A DNA stretch of 64,000 nt from Anaerolineae bacterium (GTDB lineage: Bacteria > Chloroflexota > Anaerolineae > Anaerolineales > Anaerolineaceae), in the NCBI GenBank assembly GCA_013178185.1, contig JABLXC010000002.1, positions 62,001 to 126,000 of the forward strand, in the 5' to 3' direction. Every line of letters starts with the position of its first letter. Positions within the stretch are counted from its first letter, which is position 1. The notes beneath the pieces are model-generated. The model saw only the letters and a list, made by a program, of their open reading frames with translations, had not been told where the DNA came from and did not search any database. Below are positions 26,464 through 35,381 of this stretch, piece by piece. A program made the translations under genes and the position numbers.

Positions 26464-26817
26464 ATGTACTATATGGTGATGTTGGTACTGGACAACCCAG
26501 ATTTGCTGGATAAAGTCTTAGAATCGTGGCAACAAAACGGTATTTGCGGCGCCACGATCATTGAAAGCAGCGGATTTCACCGCTGGCGGGCGCAGAATCA
26601 TCTGATTCCGATGCGGTACAACCTCCCTCCCCTGAAGGAGGAAGTAGGAAATTACAATTACACCCTGTTTACTGTAGTCCCTTCAGAAGAGAAAGCCAGG
26701 CAAGCCCTGCAGGCAGTGGAGAGTATTACCGGGGACCTGGATGATCCGAACACAGGCATCTTTGCGGCGTGGCCTCTGGCATTTGTAAAAGGCGTGCCTG
26801 CCCAACCAGAAGCATAA
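26464..26817 (+). CDS. PII-like signalling protein family member
   Basis: 117 residues, the size and layout of GlnB/PII-like proteins. MYYMVMLVLDNPDLLDKVLE is the first beta-alpha unit, GICGATIIESSGF the region leading to the T-loop, and NYNYTLFTVVPSEEKARQAL the second repeat. The Tyr and Gly-Arg-Gly motifs of true GlnB are absent. It is encoded 15 bases before a cation exchanger gene, so a ligand-dependent regulatory role on that transporter is a reasonable guess, by analogy with PII-like proteins next to transporter genes. Confidence 0.7.
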   Translation: MYYMVMLVLDNPDLLDKVLESWQQNGICGATIIESSGFHRWRAQNHLIPMRYNLPPLKEEVGNYNYTLFTVVPSEEKARQALQAVESITGDLDDPNTGIFAAWPLAFVKGVPAQPEA

Positions 26818-26832
26818 CCAGGAGACGCTGCC

Positions 26833-27819
26833 ATGGTCTGGATTCAATTTGTCGCCAGCTCGGCCTTGCTTGTTGTGGCTGCCATGAAACTGGCTGAATA
26901 CGGCGACATCATCGCGATCCGTACTAAACTGGGCGGTTTGTTCATCGGCACCTTATTGATGGCAGGGGCAACTTCGCTACCCGAATTTCTGACAACGATC
27001 AACTCGATCAACCAAAATGTGATCAACCTCGCAGCCGGTAACCTGTTTGGCAGCAACATGTTCAATATGGTCACCCTCGCCATCCTGGACCTCTCTTTCC
27101 GGCAGCACCGCATCTTACGACGGTCGGCGCTCAAACACGCCTTGAGCGGCAGCCTGGCTGCCCTGCTGGCCGCCATGACCATCTTCTTCATCCTGGCAGA
27201 CATCAACCTCCAGATCGGATGGGTCGGGTTAGATAGCATACTCCTTATGGGAATTTACCTGGGCAGCATCTACCTGATCCAGATGGGCAATCCATTTGCG
27301 ACCACCGGAGAGTTTGTGGAAGGACAGGAGCACATACCCAGCCTACGAAAAGCGCTGATTGGGTTTGGGCTGGCGACCTTGGTCCTGATCCTGGTGACCC
27401 CCTGGCTGGTGAGCAGCAGCACAGTCATTGCGGAGATCACCGGGCTTGGGACAGGCTTCATCGGGACGGTCCTGGTCGCGCTGGTCACCTCGCTGCCCGA
27501 ACTCATTACAACCATCGCCGCCATCCGGCTGGGCGCCATTGACCTGGCAGTTGGCAACCTGTTCGGCAGCAACCTGTTCAACATCTTTGCTCTTGGCGCT
27601 TCGGACTTGTTCTATCTGAAGGGGCGTTTTCTGGATGCAATCGATCCGGGTTTTTTGATCGTAGGGCTGCTCGGATTGATCCTGACGTTGTTTGGGTTGA
27701 TCGGCAATATTGCGCGGCTGGAGCGGCGTATCTGGTTCCTGGAAATCGACGCGCTTATTCTCATCATCGTTTATCTGGGCGGCATGTGGCTGTTATATTC
27801 TCGCGGCCTGGGGATATAA
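26833..27819 (+). CDS. Sodium/calcium exchanger family membrane protein (CaCA, YrbG-like)
   Basis: 328 residues with about ten hydrophobic helices in two inverted halves. Each half has the alpha-repeat signature: GATSLPEFLTTI with AAGNLFGSNMFNM in the first, and VTSLPELITTIAA with AVGNLFGSNLFNI in the second. The acidic residues in SLPE coordinate the ions. A loop of about 20 residues (EFVEGQEHIPSLRK) joins the halves. Catalyses cation exchange, probably Na+ or H+ against Ca2+. Likely co-transcribed with the PII-like gene. Confidence 0.92.
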   Translation: MVWIQFVASSALLVVAAMKLAEYGDIIAIRTKLGGLFIGTLLMAGATSLPEFLTTINSINQNVINLAAGNLFGSNMFNMVTLAILDLSFRQHRILRRSALKHALSGSLAALLAAMTIFFILADINLQIGWVGLDSILLMGIYLGSIYLIQMGNPFATTGEFVEGQEHIPSLRKALIGFGLATLVLILVTPWLVSSSTVIAEITGLGTGFIGTVLVALVTSLPELITTIAAIRLGAIDLAVGNLFGSNLFNIFALGASDLFYLKGRFLDAIDPGFLIVGLLGLILTLFGLIGNIARLERRIWFLEIDALILIIVYLGGMWLLYSRGLGI

Positions 27820-27862
27820 CGCCAACAATACCAGTCTCTCGATACGAGAAAAGGAGACTTCT

Positions 27863-28759
27863 TTGTCTAAAAAAGATTGGATAAAATTCTGGGCGATCTC
27901 ACTATTGTGGGGTTCTCATTACCTATGGATAAAAATTGCCCTGCACGAAACAGGCCCCGTAACCATGACGGCGCTGCGGCTTGTGATTGCCACTTGCGGT
28001 ATCGCGATCTACCACCGCATCGCCCGCCCCACCTACCCGCAGAAGACCCCCTGGCTATCTTTCCTATTCCTGGGGCTTTTTAACCTTTCGGTTCCTTTTG
28101 CGTTGATCGCCTGGAGCGAAACGCATATCACCTCGGGAATGGCTTCTATTCTTAACAGTACATCACCTTTGTTTACCATGTTGCTTTCCTGGATCTTCCT
28201 GAGAGACGAAATTTTCTCACCCATCCGTTTATTGGGGCTGGCGCTGGGTTTTGCGGGGGTGATCCTTCTGGTTTCGAACAAGGCAACCATAGGCAGCAGC
28301 GGCTTTATCCTGGGGGCGGCCGCTGTCCTCCTGGCTGCGCTCAGTTACGCCGTCGCCGCAATCTATGCCAAGCGTTATACCACCCACCTTCATTACAGCG
28401 TTCAGGCTTTAGGCCAGGTGATGGTCGGCGCAGTGGTGGCTCTGCCGGGTTCTATTTTCATCGAGGCCCCCTTCACGCTCCCCCAACTGCCGCAGACCTG
28501 GGCTGCCATTCTTATTATGGCGCTATTGCTTACAACGATCGGCGCAAACCTCTTCTTCTCCTTGCTCAATTCGGTGGGACCCACCCGCACCTTGATGATT
28601 TCCTACCTGTATCCTCTGGTCGGGGTCATCCTGGGGATCATCTTTCTCGGAGAAGAGCCCACCTGGCAACTATTAATTGGAGGCGCATTGATCATCGGGG
28701 GAGTCATCCTGGCCAACAGCCGTCTGAAGCGCCCTTCCACTATTCAGGAGCAGATATGA
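27863..28759 (+). CDS. EamA/DMT-superfamily transporter
   Basis: 298 residues with ten hydrophobic helices in two EamA repeats. WGSHYLWIKIALHETGPVTM opens the first and LLGLALGFAGVILLVSNKA closes it; YLYPLVGVILGIIFLGEEPT is in the second. Exports an unknown metabolite. The start is TTG at 27863, because AAGGAGA lies five bases before it and EamA homology begins there. Its stop overlaps the era start by ATGA. Confidence 0.85.
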   Translation: MSKKDWIKFWAISLLWGSHYLWIKIALHETGPVTMTALRLVIATCGIAIYHRIARPTYPQKTPWLSFLFLGLFNLSVPFALIAWSETHITSGMASILNSTSPLFTMLLSWIFLRDEIFSPIRLLGLALGFAGVILLVSNKATIGSSGFILGAAAVLLAALSYAVAAIYAKRYTTHLHYSVQALGQVMVGAVVALPGSIFIEAPFTLPQLPQTWAAILIMALLLTTIGANLFFSLLNSVGPTRTLMISYLYPLVGVILGIIFLGEEPTWQLLIGGALIIGGVILANSRLKRPSTIQEQI

Positions 28760-29676
28760 GCTCGCCAGCGCTTTTTCGAAGCGGTTACGTGGCCGTGGTT
28801 GGAAAACCCAACGTTGGCAAGTCCACATTGATCAACGCCTTGCTGGGGCAAAAAGTCGCAGCGGTTTCGCCCAGGCCGCAAACCACCCGGCGGCGGCAGC
28901 TTGGCATTCTTTCACTTCCTCAGGCTCAAGTGGTCTTTGTTGACACGCCGGGCATTCACAAACCGGTGCATAAACTGGGCGAATTCATGAACAGCGTCGC
29001 GGCTGCAACGCTGGAAGACGCGGATGTCATCCTTTGGATGGTGGATGTCAGCAACCCGCCCACGCCAGAAGACAAGCTCGTAGCCGAAAGGCTGGCGGCC
29101 ATCCAAAAACCCCTGCAGGTCATTCTGGCTTTGAATAAAGTTGACCTGGTTGGGCCAGAAACGCTGGCCCGCAACAGAGACGCTTACCAGGCGCTGTACC
29201 CATCGGTTAAAACGACCTTGCCTTTGAGCGCCACCACAGGGTATCACCGGCAGGAACTGCTGGAGCTGCTGTTGAACAGCCTGCACGAGGGAGCGCCCTT
29301 CTTCGATGAAGAGCAAGTGACCGATTTTTATGAGCGCGAGATTGCAGCCGACCTGATCCGAGAGGCCGCCCTGCACCACCTGCGCGAAGAAATTCCTCAC
29401 GCGATCGCTGTACGGATCGATGAGTACAAAGAACGAGACGGCGAAAACGCCTTCATTGCCGCGACCCTGATGGTGGAAAAAGAATCCCACAAAGGGATCG
29501 TGATTGGAAGAGAAGGTGCAATGCTGAAGAAGATTGGGACAACCGCGCGGATAGAGATCGAGCAAATGAGCGGGCGCAAGGTTTACCTGGAACTGCGGGT
29601 GAAGGTCAATAAGAATTGGCGCAACGACCCCAACGCGCTCAAGTGGCTGGGTTACAGCCTGGATCACGAGGCCTGA
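28756..29676 (+). CDS. era: GTPase Era
   Basis: 306 residues. Ribosome-assembly GTPase that binds the 3' end of 16S rRNA. G1 GKPNVGKST, G2 region PQTTRR, G3 DTPG, G4 NKVD and G5 SATTG are all intact. The C-terminal KH domain contains KGIVIGREGAMLKKIG and ends LKVNKNW-like (VKVNKNWRNDP). Full family length. Translationally coupled to the EamA transporter gene. Confidence 0.96.
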   Translation: MSSPALFRSGYVAVVGKPNVGKSTLINALLGQKVAAVSPRPQTTRRRQLGILSLPQAQVVFVDTPGIHKPVHKLGEFMNSVAAATLEDADVILWMVDVSNPPTPEDKLVAERLAAIQKPLQVILALNKVDLVGPETLARNRDAYQALYPSVKTTLPLSATTGYHRQELLELLLNSLHEGAPFFDEEQVTDFYEREIAADLIREAALHHLREEIPHAIAVRIDEYKERDGENAFIAATLMVEKESHKGIVIGREGAMLKKIGTTARIEIEQMSGRKVYLELRVKVNKNWRNDPNALKWLGYSLDHEA

Positions 29677-29808
29677 GTCAAACGGACGCGCTCTGAGACT
29701 GGCGGCTGCTTGGGCTGCTGCAGGAACCGGTTGGCGCGTTGCTCGGTATACTACCGCAACGGGAATATAACATTGCCCGCCTTGTCCCAGCCGGGGTCTT
29801 TGCGGCGC
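29677..29808. other. Intergenic stretch between convergent era and yitT-like gene
   Basis: About 130 bases. One short frame (LLGLLQEPVGALLGILP, 29718 onward, ending at the TAA shared with the gene end opposite) looks protein-like but has no start or ribosome site. It may be a remnant. No terminator hairpin is obvious. Confidence 0.35.
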
Positions 29809-30732
29809 TCAGAGTTGCGATTTAAGCGGCTGAAAGCCCTCTCCAAGCGCCTCGTGGGCAATTCCAATCACCATAAAGGCCGAAGGGTCGCTTTCACGCA
29901 CGAGTGTCTTGATCTGATTGACTTCCGAGCGCGTGACTACGCAGTAAAGAACGGGACGCGATCTGCCAGTATATGCACCGGTGCCAGATAAGATAGTCAC
30001 CCCCCTTTCGAGTACAGTGAGGATCTTACCGGAAACCTCCTCCGGATGTTCCGTGACAATCATGACCGTACGGAAAACACCCGATCCTTCAGAGACCATC
30101 TCGGCAGCCAGGCCGCTGACGTAGATCACCACCAACCCGTAGAGAGCCCGTTCCCAATCAAACGCCAACCCGCCCGCCAGGACAACCAGCGTATCGGTTA
30201 CCAGATAGGATTGCGATATCGAAATCCCAAGGCGGCGGTTAAGAATTCGACCCAGGATGTCGCTGCCGCCGCTGGTACCCTGGCCGCGATAGACAAGCCC
30301 CAGGCCAATCCCCAGCACCACACCACCGTAAATCGAATTCAACACCAAGTCATCCGTCATCCCCCCTGGTGGAAAAAAGACCGCCAAAAAGTCTGTAAAA
30401 AAGGAAAAAGCGGCAATCGCAACAATAGTCCGCAGCATGAAACGCCTTCCCCCCAGGTGTCGCCATCCGAGGAAGAAGAGAGGAATATTGCCTAAAAAAA
30501 CCATCAAACCGATCGGCCAGCGGGTGAAATAGTTGACGATCTGGGCCATACCGCTGACACCGCCGCTGACAAGCAGGGCTGGGATCAAGAACATGCGCAT
30601 CGCAAGAGCCTGCACAATCGAGCCGAAGACGATAAACAGGTAAGCCCGCCCTAACTCCCAGGGCTGAGCCGCTGGAGGTAGCTGCTGGCGAAACCAGCCA
30701 CGCATTTTTACGAAGAGCGATCTACGAGACAT
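29809..30732 (-). CDS. YitT family membrane protein (DUF2179 C-terminal domain)
   Basis: 307 residues. Five or six hydrophobic helices, with the YitT signatures IPALLVSGGVSGMAQIV and YRGQGTSGGSDILGRIL. The C-terminal cytoplasmic DUF2179 domain (about 225-300) has VLERGVTILSGTGAYTG and DPSAFMVIG. Function unknown; often annotated as a transporter. Start at ATG 30732 (MSRRS), 20 bases past the upstream gene's stop; a longer frame overlaps that gene. Confidence 0.88.
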   Translation of the reverse strand: MSRRSLFVKMRGWFRQQLPPAAQPWELGRAYLFIVFGSIVQALAMRMFLIPALLVSGGVSGMAQIVNYFTRWPIGLMVFLGNIPLFFLGWRHLGGRRFMLRTIVAIAAFSFFTDFLAVFFPPGGMTDDLVLNSIYGGVVLGIGLGLVYRGQGTSGGSDILGRILNRRLGISISQSYLVTDTLVVLAGGLAFDWERALYGLVVIYVSGLAAEMVSEGSGVFRTVMIVTEHPEEVSGKILTVLERGVTILSGTGAYTGRSRPVLYCVVTRSEVNQIKTLVRESDPSAFMVIGIAHEALGEGFQPLKSQL

Positions 30733-30752
30733 CGCTTTTCTCACCAGCAGCC

Positions 30753-31703
30753 TTACTCTGTGCGAAGTTTCGCGCCGCATACCCGGCAGAAGAGATCACC
30801 CGGGTTGGCGCGTTTGCCGCACTGAGAGCAGTAGACTTCTCCGCCTTCATTCTGGGCTGGAGAAACTGTCTTGCGGCGACGGGCAGGGCGCTTTTTTTGG
30901 GGGGACGAAAGCCCGTAGCCGGATTGCCAGTACCAGAAAGCGCCACCGGCGATGAGAAGCACTCCCAGGGAACCAAGAATCCACGGCACCAAGCCGGTGA
31001 TCGTGGTGCGCCCGGCGGTTTGAGGGGTGAGGGGCTGGCTGGGTTGCACAGGCTGCGCGTTGAAGCTAAGCAGGTTATCGGGTTTTTGATAGACCGCCGA
31101 AACCTTCACGGCGCTCCCAGCAGGGATCTCGCCGATCAGCGTGTCATAATACACCAGCCCATCATCACCCTGCCGGCCGGAACCCATGCCAAGCGGTTGA
31201 GAAGCCCCGCCATTGGCAGCGATCTGCTGGATTTGGATCTCCATTGGGGAAGCACTGAGAGGCTGCTGCACCTGGATTTTCATCGCGCGCACCAGATAAT
31301 CGCCCGGCCAGAGAAATTCAAAAGAACGCCGGTCATCCTGCCGCGCCAGCGAAGGATCATAGTATTCGATGCGAATTTCGGGAACCGGTGTGGTGAAGGA
31401 GATCCATAGCCAATCATCGGCAAGACGGCTTTCGTAAGCCAGGTTCACCAGGCCGCCGTCAGCGCCGCGCATCGCCACCGCGTAGGGCTCGCCTGCTGAA
31501 CGGGGAATGCGGAACTGCAAATTAGCGGGCAGGGAGGTTTGCGGCGAAAGCATAAAATCATAAATCACCAGAAGGCTGGGGCGGTCGTACTCCGGCCAGA
31601 GACTGATCTGGACGCTGTCTAACGCCACCGCTTGCTGAGCCTGAACAGCGGATGGGAAGAGAAGGAAGAGAGCCAGGGAAAAACTTAGGGCAAATTTTTG
31701 CAT
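30753..31703 (-). CDS. Exported beta-domain protein with C-terminal zinc ribbon
   Basis: 316 residues. Signal peptide ending SAVQAQQAV, then an extracytoplasmic, probably beta-rich domain (25 to about 225). A transmembrane helix follows at about 240-262 (ILGSLGVLLIAGGAFWYW), then a basic linker and a double-Cys zinc ribbon at the very end (CSQC and CRVC). The ribbon would face the cytoplasm. I do not recognise the outer domain. It probably forms a two-gene unit with the YitT-like gene 20 bases downstream. Confidence 0.75.
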   Translation of the reverse strand: MQKFALSFSLALFLLFPSAVQAQQAVALDSVQISLWPEYDRPSLLVIYDFMLSPQTSLPANLQFRIPRSAGEPYAVAMRGADGGLVNLAYESRLADDWLWISFTTPVPEIRIEYYDPSLARQDDRRSFEFLWPGDYLVRAMKIQVQQPLSASPMEIQIQQIAANGGASQPLGMGSGRQGDDGLVYYDTLIGEIPAGSAVKVSAVYQKPDNLLSFNAQPVQPSQPLTPQTAGRTTITGLVPWILGSLGVLLIAGGAFWYWQSGYGLSSPQKKRPARRRKTVSPAQNEGGEVYCSQCGKRANPGDLFCRVCGAKLRTE

Positions 31704-32129
31704 ATCTCACCGATCCTTGAAAAAGGGCTGCCGCCCGTTTCTCGAATGGAACGCCTGACCTATCTTACCATAAATGAAAGCAGCAGGTGTTGGATTATCT
31801 GCGGCTGCCGAAGGCAGCTACAGCTCGCAAGCGCTGGTAGACGATGACGTGAACCTATACGCCCTCGACCCCCAGCCCGATCGAAGAAACGCGCTACGGG
31901 GTGCACTTCTACCTCGAGCCCAACGGCCTGGCGATGGATAACCGCTTCGAGCTGCTGCCGGCAGACGAGGCCCCCTTCGACCTCAGCCTGGGGCGCTCCA
32001 CCGGCGCCTATGCCATCGCGGCCGACGTCAAGGACGACGGCAAGAACGTGACGTCCATCGCCCAGTACAAGATCGGCGACGATTGGCGCGCCCTTGAGAC
32101 CAAATGGGTTATCGCGGTCGCCTTGCGCC
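31704..32129. other. Intergenic stretch containing a gene remnant
   Basis: About 425 bases between the zinc-ribbon gene start and the end of dtd. The first 100 bases hold no recognisable feature; the rest carries the remnant annotated separately. No promoter with a good -35/-10 pair is visible. Confidence 0.4.
31856..32108 (+). pseudogene. Protein remnant with Thr/Ser/Pro linker, no start
   Basis: The frame YTPSTPSPIEETRYGVHFYL continues as coherent protein sequence (FELLPADEAPFDLSLG, TGAYAIAADVKDDGKN) to about DDWRALETKW, then changes character. An in-frame stop lies just upstream and no start codon or ribosome site is present. It is richer in G+C than its neighbours. I read it as a fragment of an exported protein; the family is not recognised. 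Confidence 0.4.
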
Positions 32130-32567
32130 TTACATTTCGAGCAGGATGGTCACCGGGCCGTCGTTTTCGATCTTGACAAGCATATTGGCGCCAAATTCGC
32201 CGGTCTGGGTCGGCACCCCCTGTTCGCGCAATGCCCCGGCAAAGCGTTCCACCAGCGGACGGGCCACATCGGGCAGAGCGGCGCCGATAAAAGACGGCCG
32301 GTTGCCCTTGCGCGTGTCGCCGTACAGCGTAAATTGCGAAACGACGATCGCCTCTCCTTTAACGTCCAATACGGAAAGGTTCATCTTCATCTGGTCGTCT
32401 TCGAAGATGCGCAGCAGCGCGGTTTTGCGCGCCATCGCTTGCGCGGTGGTTTCGTCGTCTTCAGGACCCACCCCAAGCAAAATGACCAGGCCTTTTTCGA
32501 TTTCGGCAAGCGTCTTTCCCTCGACGCTCACACTGCCGCGGCGGACCCGCTGGATAACAGCTCGCAT
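32130..32567 (-). CDS. dtd: D-aminoacyl-tRNA deacylase
   Basis: 145 residues, the usual length. Hydrolyses D-amino acids from mischarged tRNA. The active-site motif [17 protein letters not shown] (Ser-Gln-Phe-Thr-Leu) and the cross-subunit Gly-cisPro region ([13 protein letters not shown], then [10 protein letters not shown]) are both present; here the second reads Thr-Gln-Thr-Gly. It begins [15 protein letters not shown] as in most Dtd proteins. Convergent with the remnant, divergent from the MFS gene. Confidence 0.95.
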   Translation of the reverse strand: MRAVIQRVRRGSVSVEGKTLAEIEKGLVILLGVGPEDDETTAQAMARKTALLRIFEDDQMKMNLSVLDVKGEAIVVSQFTLYGDTRKGNRPSFIGAALPDVARPLVERFAGALREQGVPTQTGEFGANMLVKIENDGPVTILLEM

Positions 32568-32654
32568 CTGATTTGCACCTCTATCGGTAAGTTTTTGAAC
32601 CCTGAAATTATACTTGAGGTTGCTTTGGTTCAGCGTTTCTATCGCCCGGTTAAA

Positions 32655-32665
32655 TCACTTAGTGA
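32655..32665. promoter_or_regulatory. Palindrome upstream of MFS gene promoter
   Basis: TCACTTAGTGA is an 11-base perfect palindrome with a single central base, 15 bases before the -35 box of the MFS gene. It could be an operator half or whole site; chance occurrence is possible at this length. Confidence 0.25.
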
Positions 32666-32680
32666 ATGAAGACAATCATA

Positions 32681-32708
32681 TTGACTCATAATTTTTTCGG
32701 GGTATAAA
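32681..32708 (+). promoter_or_regulatory. Predicted promoter of the MFS transporter gene
   Basis: TTGACT (32681-32686) and TATAAA (32703-32708) are 16 bases apart, about 40 bases before the ATG at 32749. A good ribosome site (AGGAAAG) precedes the ATG. Confidence 0.55.
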
Positions 32709-32748
32709 TGGGAAGTATTGGCTACACTTCACCTTATAGGAAAGCAAC

Positions 32749-33942
32749 ATGATTAATTCTGGCGTCATCGAAAAACCTGCCCAATCCGAAACCAGCGGAT
32801 TTCAAACTTCTCCCGTGCTGACCATCACCGGCGCGCACACCATCCATGATGGTTACCAGGGCTTCCTGGCGCCGCTGCTGCCGCTGTTGATCGAAAAGCT
32901 TTCGCTTTCTAAAACCCAGGCGGGTTTTCTCTCTTCTTTCACGCTTTTGCCTTCCTTGATCCAGCCATTTCTTGGGTTCATCGCCGACCGCAAGGATATG
33001 CGCTGGGCGGTTGTCCTGGCGCCGGCCGTCACCGGGGCAGTGATGAGCATGATCGGCATCGCTCCTTCTTATTCCATCCTGGCGGTGTTTCTCCTCATCG
33101 GCGGGTTCAGTTCCGCCTTCTTCCATTCCGTGGCGCCAGTTATGACCGGGGCGCTCTCTGGCCTCAAACTCGGGCGCGGTATGAGTTTTTGGATGGTCGG
33201 CGGCGAGTTGGGTCGCACGCTGGCGCCGATCGTTGCCGTCGCTGCGGTCGGCTACCTGACGTTAACCGGGCTGCCGGTCATCATGGTCGCAGGCCTACTG
33301 ACATCCATTATTTTGTACCTCCGCTTGCGCAACGTCGCATATAAACCGGCCAACGGCGGCCAGGATGTCAACGTGCCGCTGGTGTTCCGCCAGATGCTAC
33401 CAGTCATCACGCCCATCATGTTCCTTTTGATCGCCCGCAGCTTTATCTCGCAGGGGCTGCCCCTCTACCTTCCTACCTTCCTGACTGAGCAGGGTTCGGG
33501 CCTCTGGCTTGCCGGCGCTTCGCTCTCGATCATGCAGGTTGCGGGGGTGGCAGGCGCACTGTTGGGCGGCTCGATCAGCGACCGCCTCGGCAGAAGGGTG
33601 GTCATGGTGGTTTCCACTGTCGCCACATCCATCCTCTTCTTCATCTTCACATCCTCGTCCGGGTGGGTGCGGCTGCCTGTCCTCCTGCTGCTCGGTTTTG
33701 CCAGCCTCTCCATCAACCCGGTCATCCAGGCGGTTGTGCAAGAGAACTTTCCCGAAAACCGCGCCCTCGCAAATGGTATCTACATGTTTCTCAACTTCGG
33801 CGTCAATGCCATCTCGGTGGTCCTGGTAGGGCTGATCGGCGACAAACTCGGTTTGCAGATGGCTTTCTACCTCAGCGCAGGCATCTTGCTCCTCGGCCTA
33901 CCGTTCATCTTCCTGCTGCCGCGCGATGCAAAAAGGCGATAG
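32749..33942 (+). CDS. MFS transporter, fosmidomycin-resistance (Fsr)-like
   Basis: 397 residues with 12 hydrophobic helices. The first helix region TGAHTIHDGYQGFLAPLLPL and the A-loop FLGFIADRKDMRW are like Fsr proteins. FFHSVAPVMTGALSG is the helix 4-5 motif of that group, and GGSISDRLGRR is the second MFS loop. A proton-driven efflux role is likely; the substrate is unknown. The DUF952 gene starts four bases after its stop. Confidence 0.85.
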   Translation: MINSGVIEKPAQSETSGFQTSPVLTITGAHTIHDGYQGFLAPLLPLLIEKLSLSKTQAGFLSSFTLLPSLIQPFLGFIADRKDMRWAVVLAPAVTGAVMSMIGIAPSYSILAVFLLIGGFSSAFFHSVAPVMTGALSGLKLGRGMSFWMVGGELGRTLAPIVAVAAVGYLTLTGLPVIMVAGLLTSIILYLRLRNVAYKPANGGQDVNVPLVFRQMLPVITPIMFLLIARSFISQGLPLYLPTFLTEQGSGLWLAGASLSIMQVAGVAGALLGGSISDRLGRRVVMVVSTVATSILFFIFTSSSGWVRLPVLLLLGFASLSINPVIQAVVQENFPENRALANGIYMFLNFGVNAISVVLVGLIGDKLGLQMAFYLSAGILLLGLPFIFLLPRDAKRR

Positions 33943-33946
33943 CACC

Positions 33947-34315
33947 ATGAATCCATACCGTTACATTTACCACATCACCACACAAGAAGCCTGGCAACAG
34001 GCAAAACCGGCTGGCTGGTACACCCCGCCGGGGTTCGCCGCCGATGGCTTTATCCATTGTTCCAGTTTGAGGCAGGTATTGCCGGTCGCCGAGCGTTTTT
34101 ATGCCGGGCAGACCGGACTTGTCTTGCTGCAAATTCGCGCGAACCGCCTCGATTCCAGAGTGATCTACGAAAACCTGGAAGGCGGCGCCGAGCTATACCC
34201 TCATATCTACGGCGAATTGAACGTCCAGGCGGTCTCGCAGGTCATCCCGTTTGCCCCCGGCCCAGACGGCCGTTTCACACTCCCCGATTGGCTTGAAATG
34301 GAGTGCCCCGGCTAG
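33947..34315 (+). CDS. DUF952 family protein
   Basis: 122 residues. YIYHITTQEAWQQAK, DGFIHCSSLRQVLPVAE, VIYENLEGGAELYPHIYG and PDGRFTLPDW are the ordered blocks of DUF952, which has an ADP-ribosyl-transferase-like fold and unknown function. ATG at 33947 is where homology begins, 4 bases after the MFS stop. It is followed by a terminator shared with trpS. Confidence 0.9.
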   Translation: MNPYRYIYHITTQEAWQQAKPAGWYTPPGFAADGFIHCSSLRQVLPVAERFYAGQTGLVLLQIRANRLDSRVIYENLEGGAELYPHIYGELNVQAVSQVIPFAPGPDGRFTLPDWLEMECPG

Positions 34316-34328
34316 GTTCTCTGAAACA

Positions 34329-34376
34329 AAAAACCTCCCGGCAGGGGCGCTTAAGCGCTCCTACTGGGAGGTTTTT
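34329..34376. terminator. Bidirectional terminator between DUF952 gene and trpS
   Basis: AAAAACCTCCC and its exact complement GGGAGGTTTTT bracket a second inner hairpin (GCGCTTAAGCGC). The A/T runs at both ends serve both convergent genes. Confidence 0.85.
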
Positions 34377-34391
34377 GTCAATTCAAGGCGC

Positions 34392-35381
34392 TCAGGGCAG
34401 CCCAACCGCAGCCCGCACCTCTCTCATTGTCTGTTCGGCAATCTCCCGGGCGCGCCGGGCGCCGTCTTCCAACACGTTCCAGACGTCATCCGGTTTTTGA
34501 TCCAGCTCTGCCCGCCGGGCGCGGAAAGGCGCCAGGTGCGCATTCAGGTTTTTTGCCAGCAGCTTCTTGCAATCCACACAACCGATCCCGGCTCGCCGGC
34601 ATTCCACATTGACCATCTCCACTTCCTCGGCGCTGGAAAAAATCTTGTGGAAGGAAAAGACATTGCAGACATCCGGGTTGCCAGGGTCGCTGCGCCGCTG
34701 CCGCTGCGGGTCGGTCACCATCATCATGACCCTTTTGGTGGTCTCTTCAGGCGTGGCGGCAATCTCGATATGATTATCGAGGCTCTTACTCATCTTTTGC
34801 TGCCCGTCTATCCCGATCACTTTGGGCACTTCCGTCACCTTCATTTCTGGCTCAATTAGCACATTGGTTTTGAAGCGATAGTTAAAAGAACGCACTGTCT
34901 CGCGGGTAAATTCCAGGTGCGAAGCCTGGTCCACCCCTACCGGCACGACGCTGGCTTTGTAAAGCGTGATATCCGCCGCCATCAAAACCGGATACCCCAC
35001 CAACCCATAATTGATGTTATGAGGATGCATACGTACTTTCTCTTTGAAGGTCGGCAGGTCGGTCAGTTTTCCCAGCGGCGTGACCATCGAAAGGATCGTA
35101 TGGAGTTCCGTCACCTGTGGAACATGCGACTGCACGAAGACGATGCTCTCCTCCGGGCGGATGCCCGCCGCCAAAAAGTCGAGTGCCATCTCGTACGTGT
35201 TCTGCCGCAGGTCTTCGGTATCCTCAACGGTAGTCAAGGCGTGCAGGTCAACAACGCAGTAAACGCAATCGTATTCATCTTGCAGCGCCACGTAATTTTT
35301 AATTGCCCCCAGGTAGTTTCCCAGGTGCTGTCTGCCCGTTGGCCGGGCGCCTGAAAAAACGCGTCCTTTTTTCGTGCTCAT
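34392..35381 (-). CDS. trpS: Tryptophanyl-tRNA synthetase
   Basis: 329 residues, class I synthetase. HIGH-type motif in TGRQHLGNYLGAIKNY near residue 17, and KMSKSLDN near residue 200. The C-terminal segment CRRAGIGCVDCKKLLAKNL has the Cys pattern of many bacterial TrpS. The start overlaps the stop of the upstream SelW-like gene by ATGA, so the two genes form one transcript. Confidence 0.95.
   Translation of the reverse strand: MSTKKGRVFSGARPTGRQHLGNYLGAIKNYVALQDEYDCVYCVVDLHALTTVEDTEDLRQNTYEMALDFLAAGIRPEESIVFVQSHVPQVTELHTILSMVTPLGKLTDLPTFKEKVRMHPHNINYGLVGYPVLMAADITLYKASVVPVGVDQASHLEFTRETVRSFNYRFKTNVLIEPEMKVTEVPKVIGIDGQQKMSKSLDNHIEIAATPEETTKRVMMMVTDPQRQRRSDPGNPDVCNVFSFHKIFSSAEEVEMVNVECRRAGIGCVDCKKLLAKNLNAHLAPFRARRAELDQKPDDVWNVLEDGARRAREIAEQTMREVRAAVGLP

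Noticed and set aside
29710-29991. Plus-strand frame of 93 codons across the end of the YitT-like gene
   Set aside because: Overlaps a well-supported minus-strand gene and has no ribosome site or recognisable motif.
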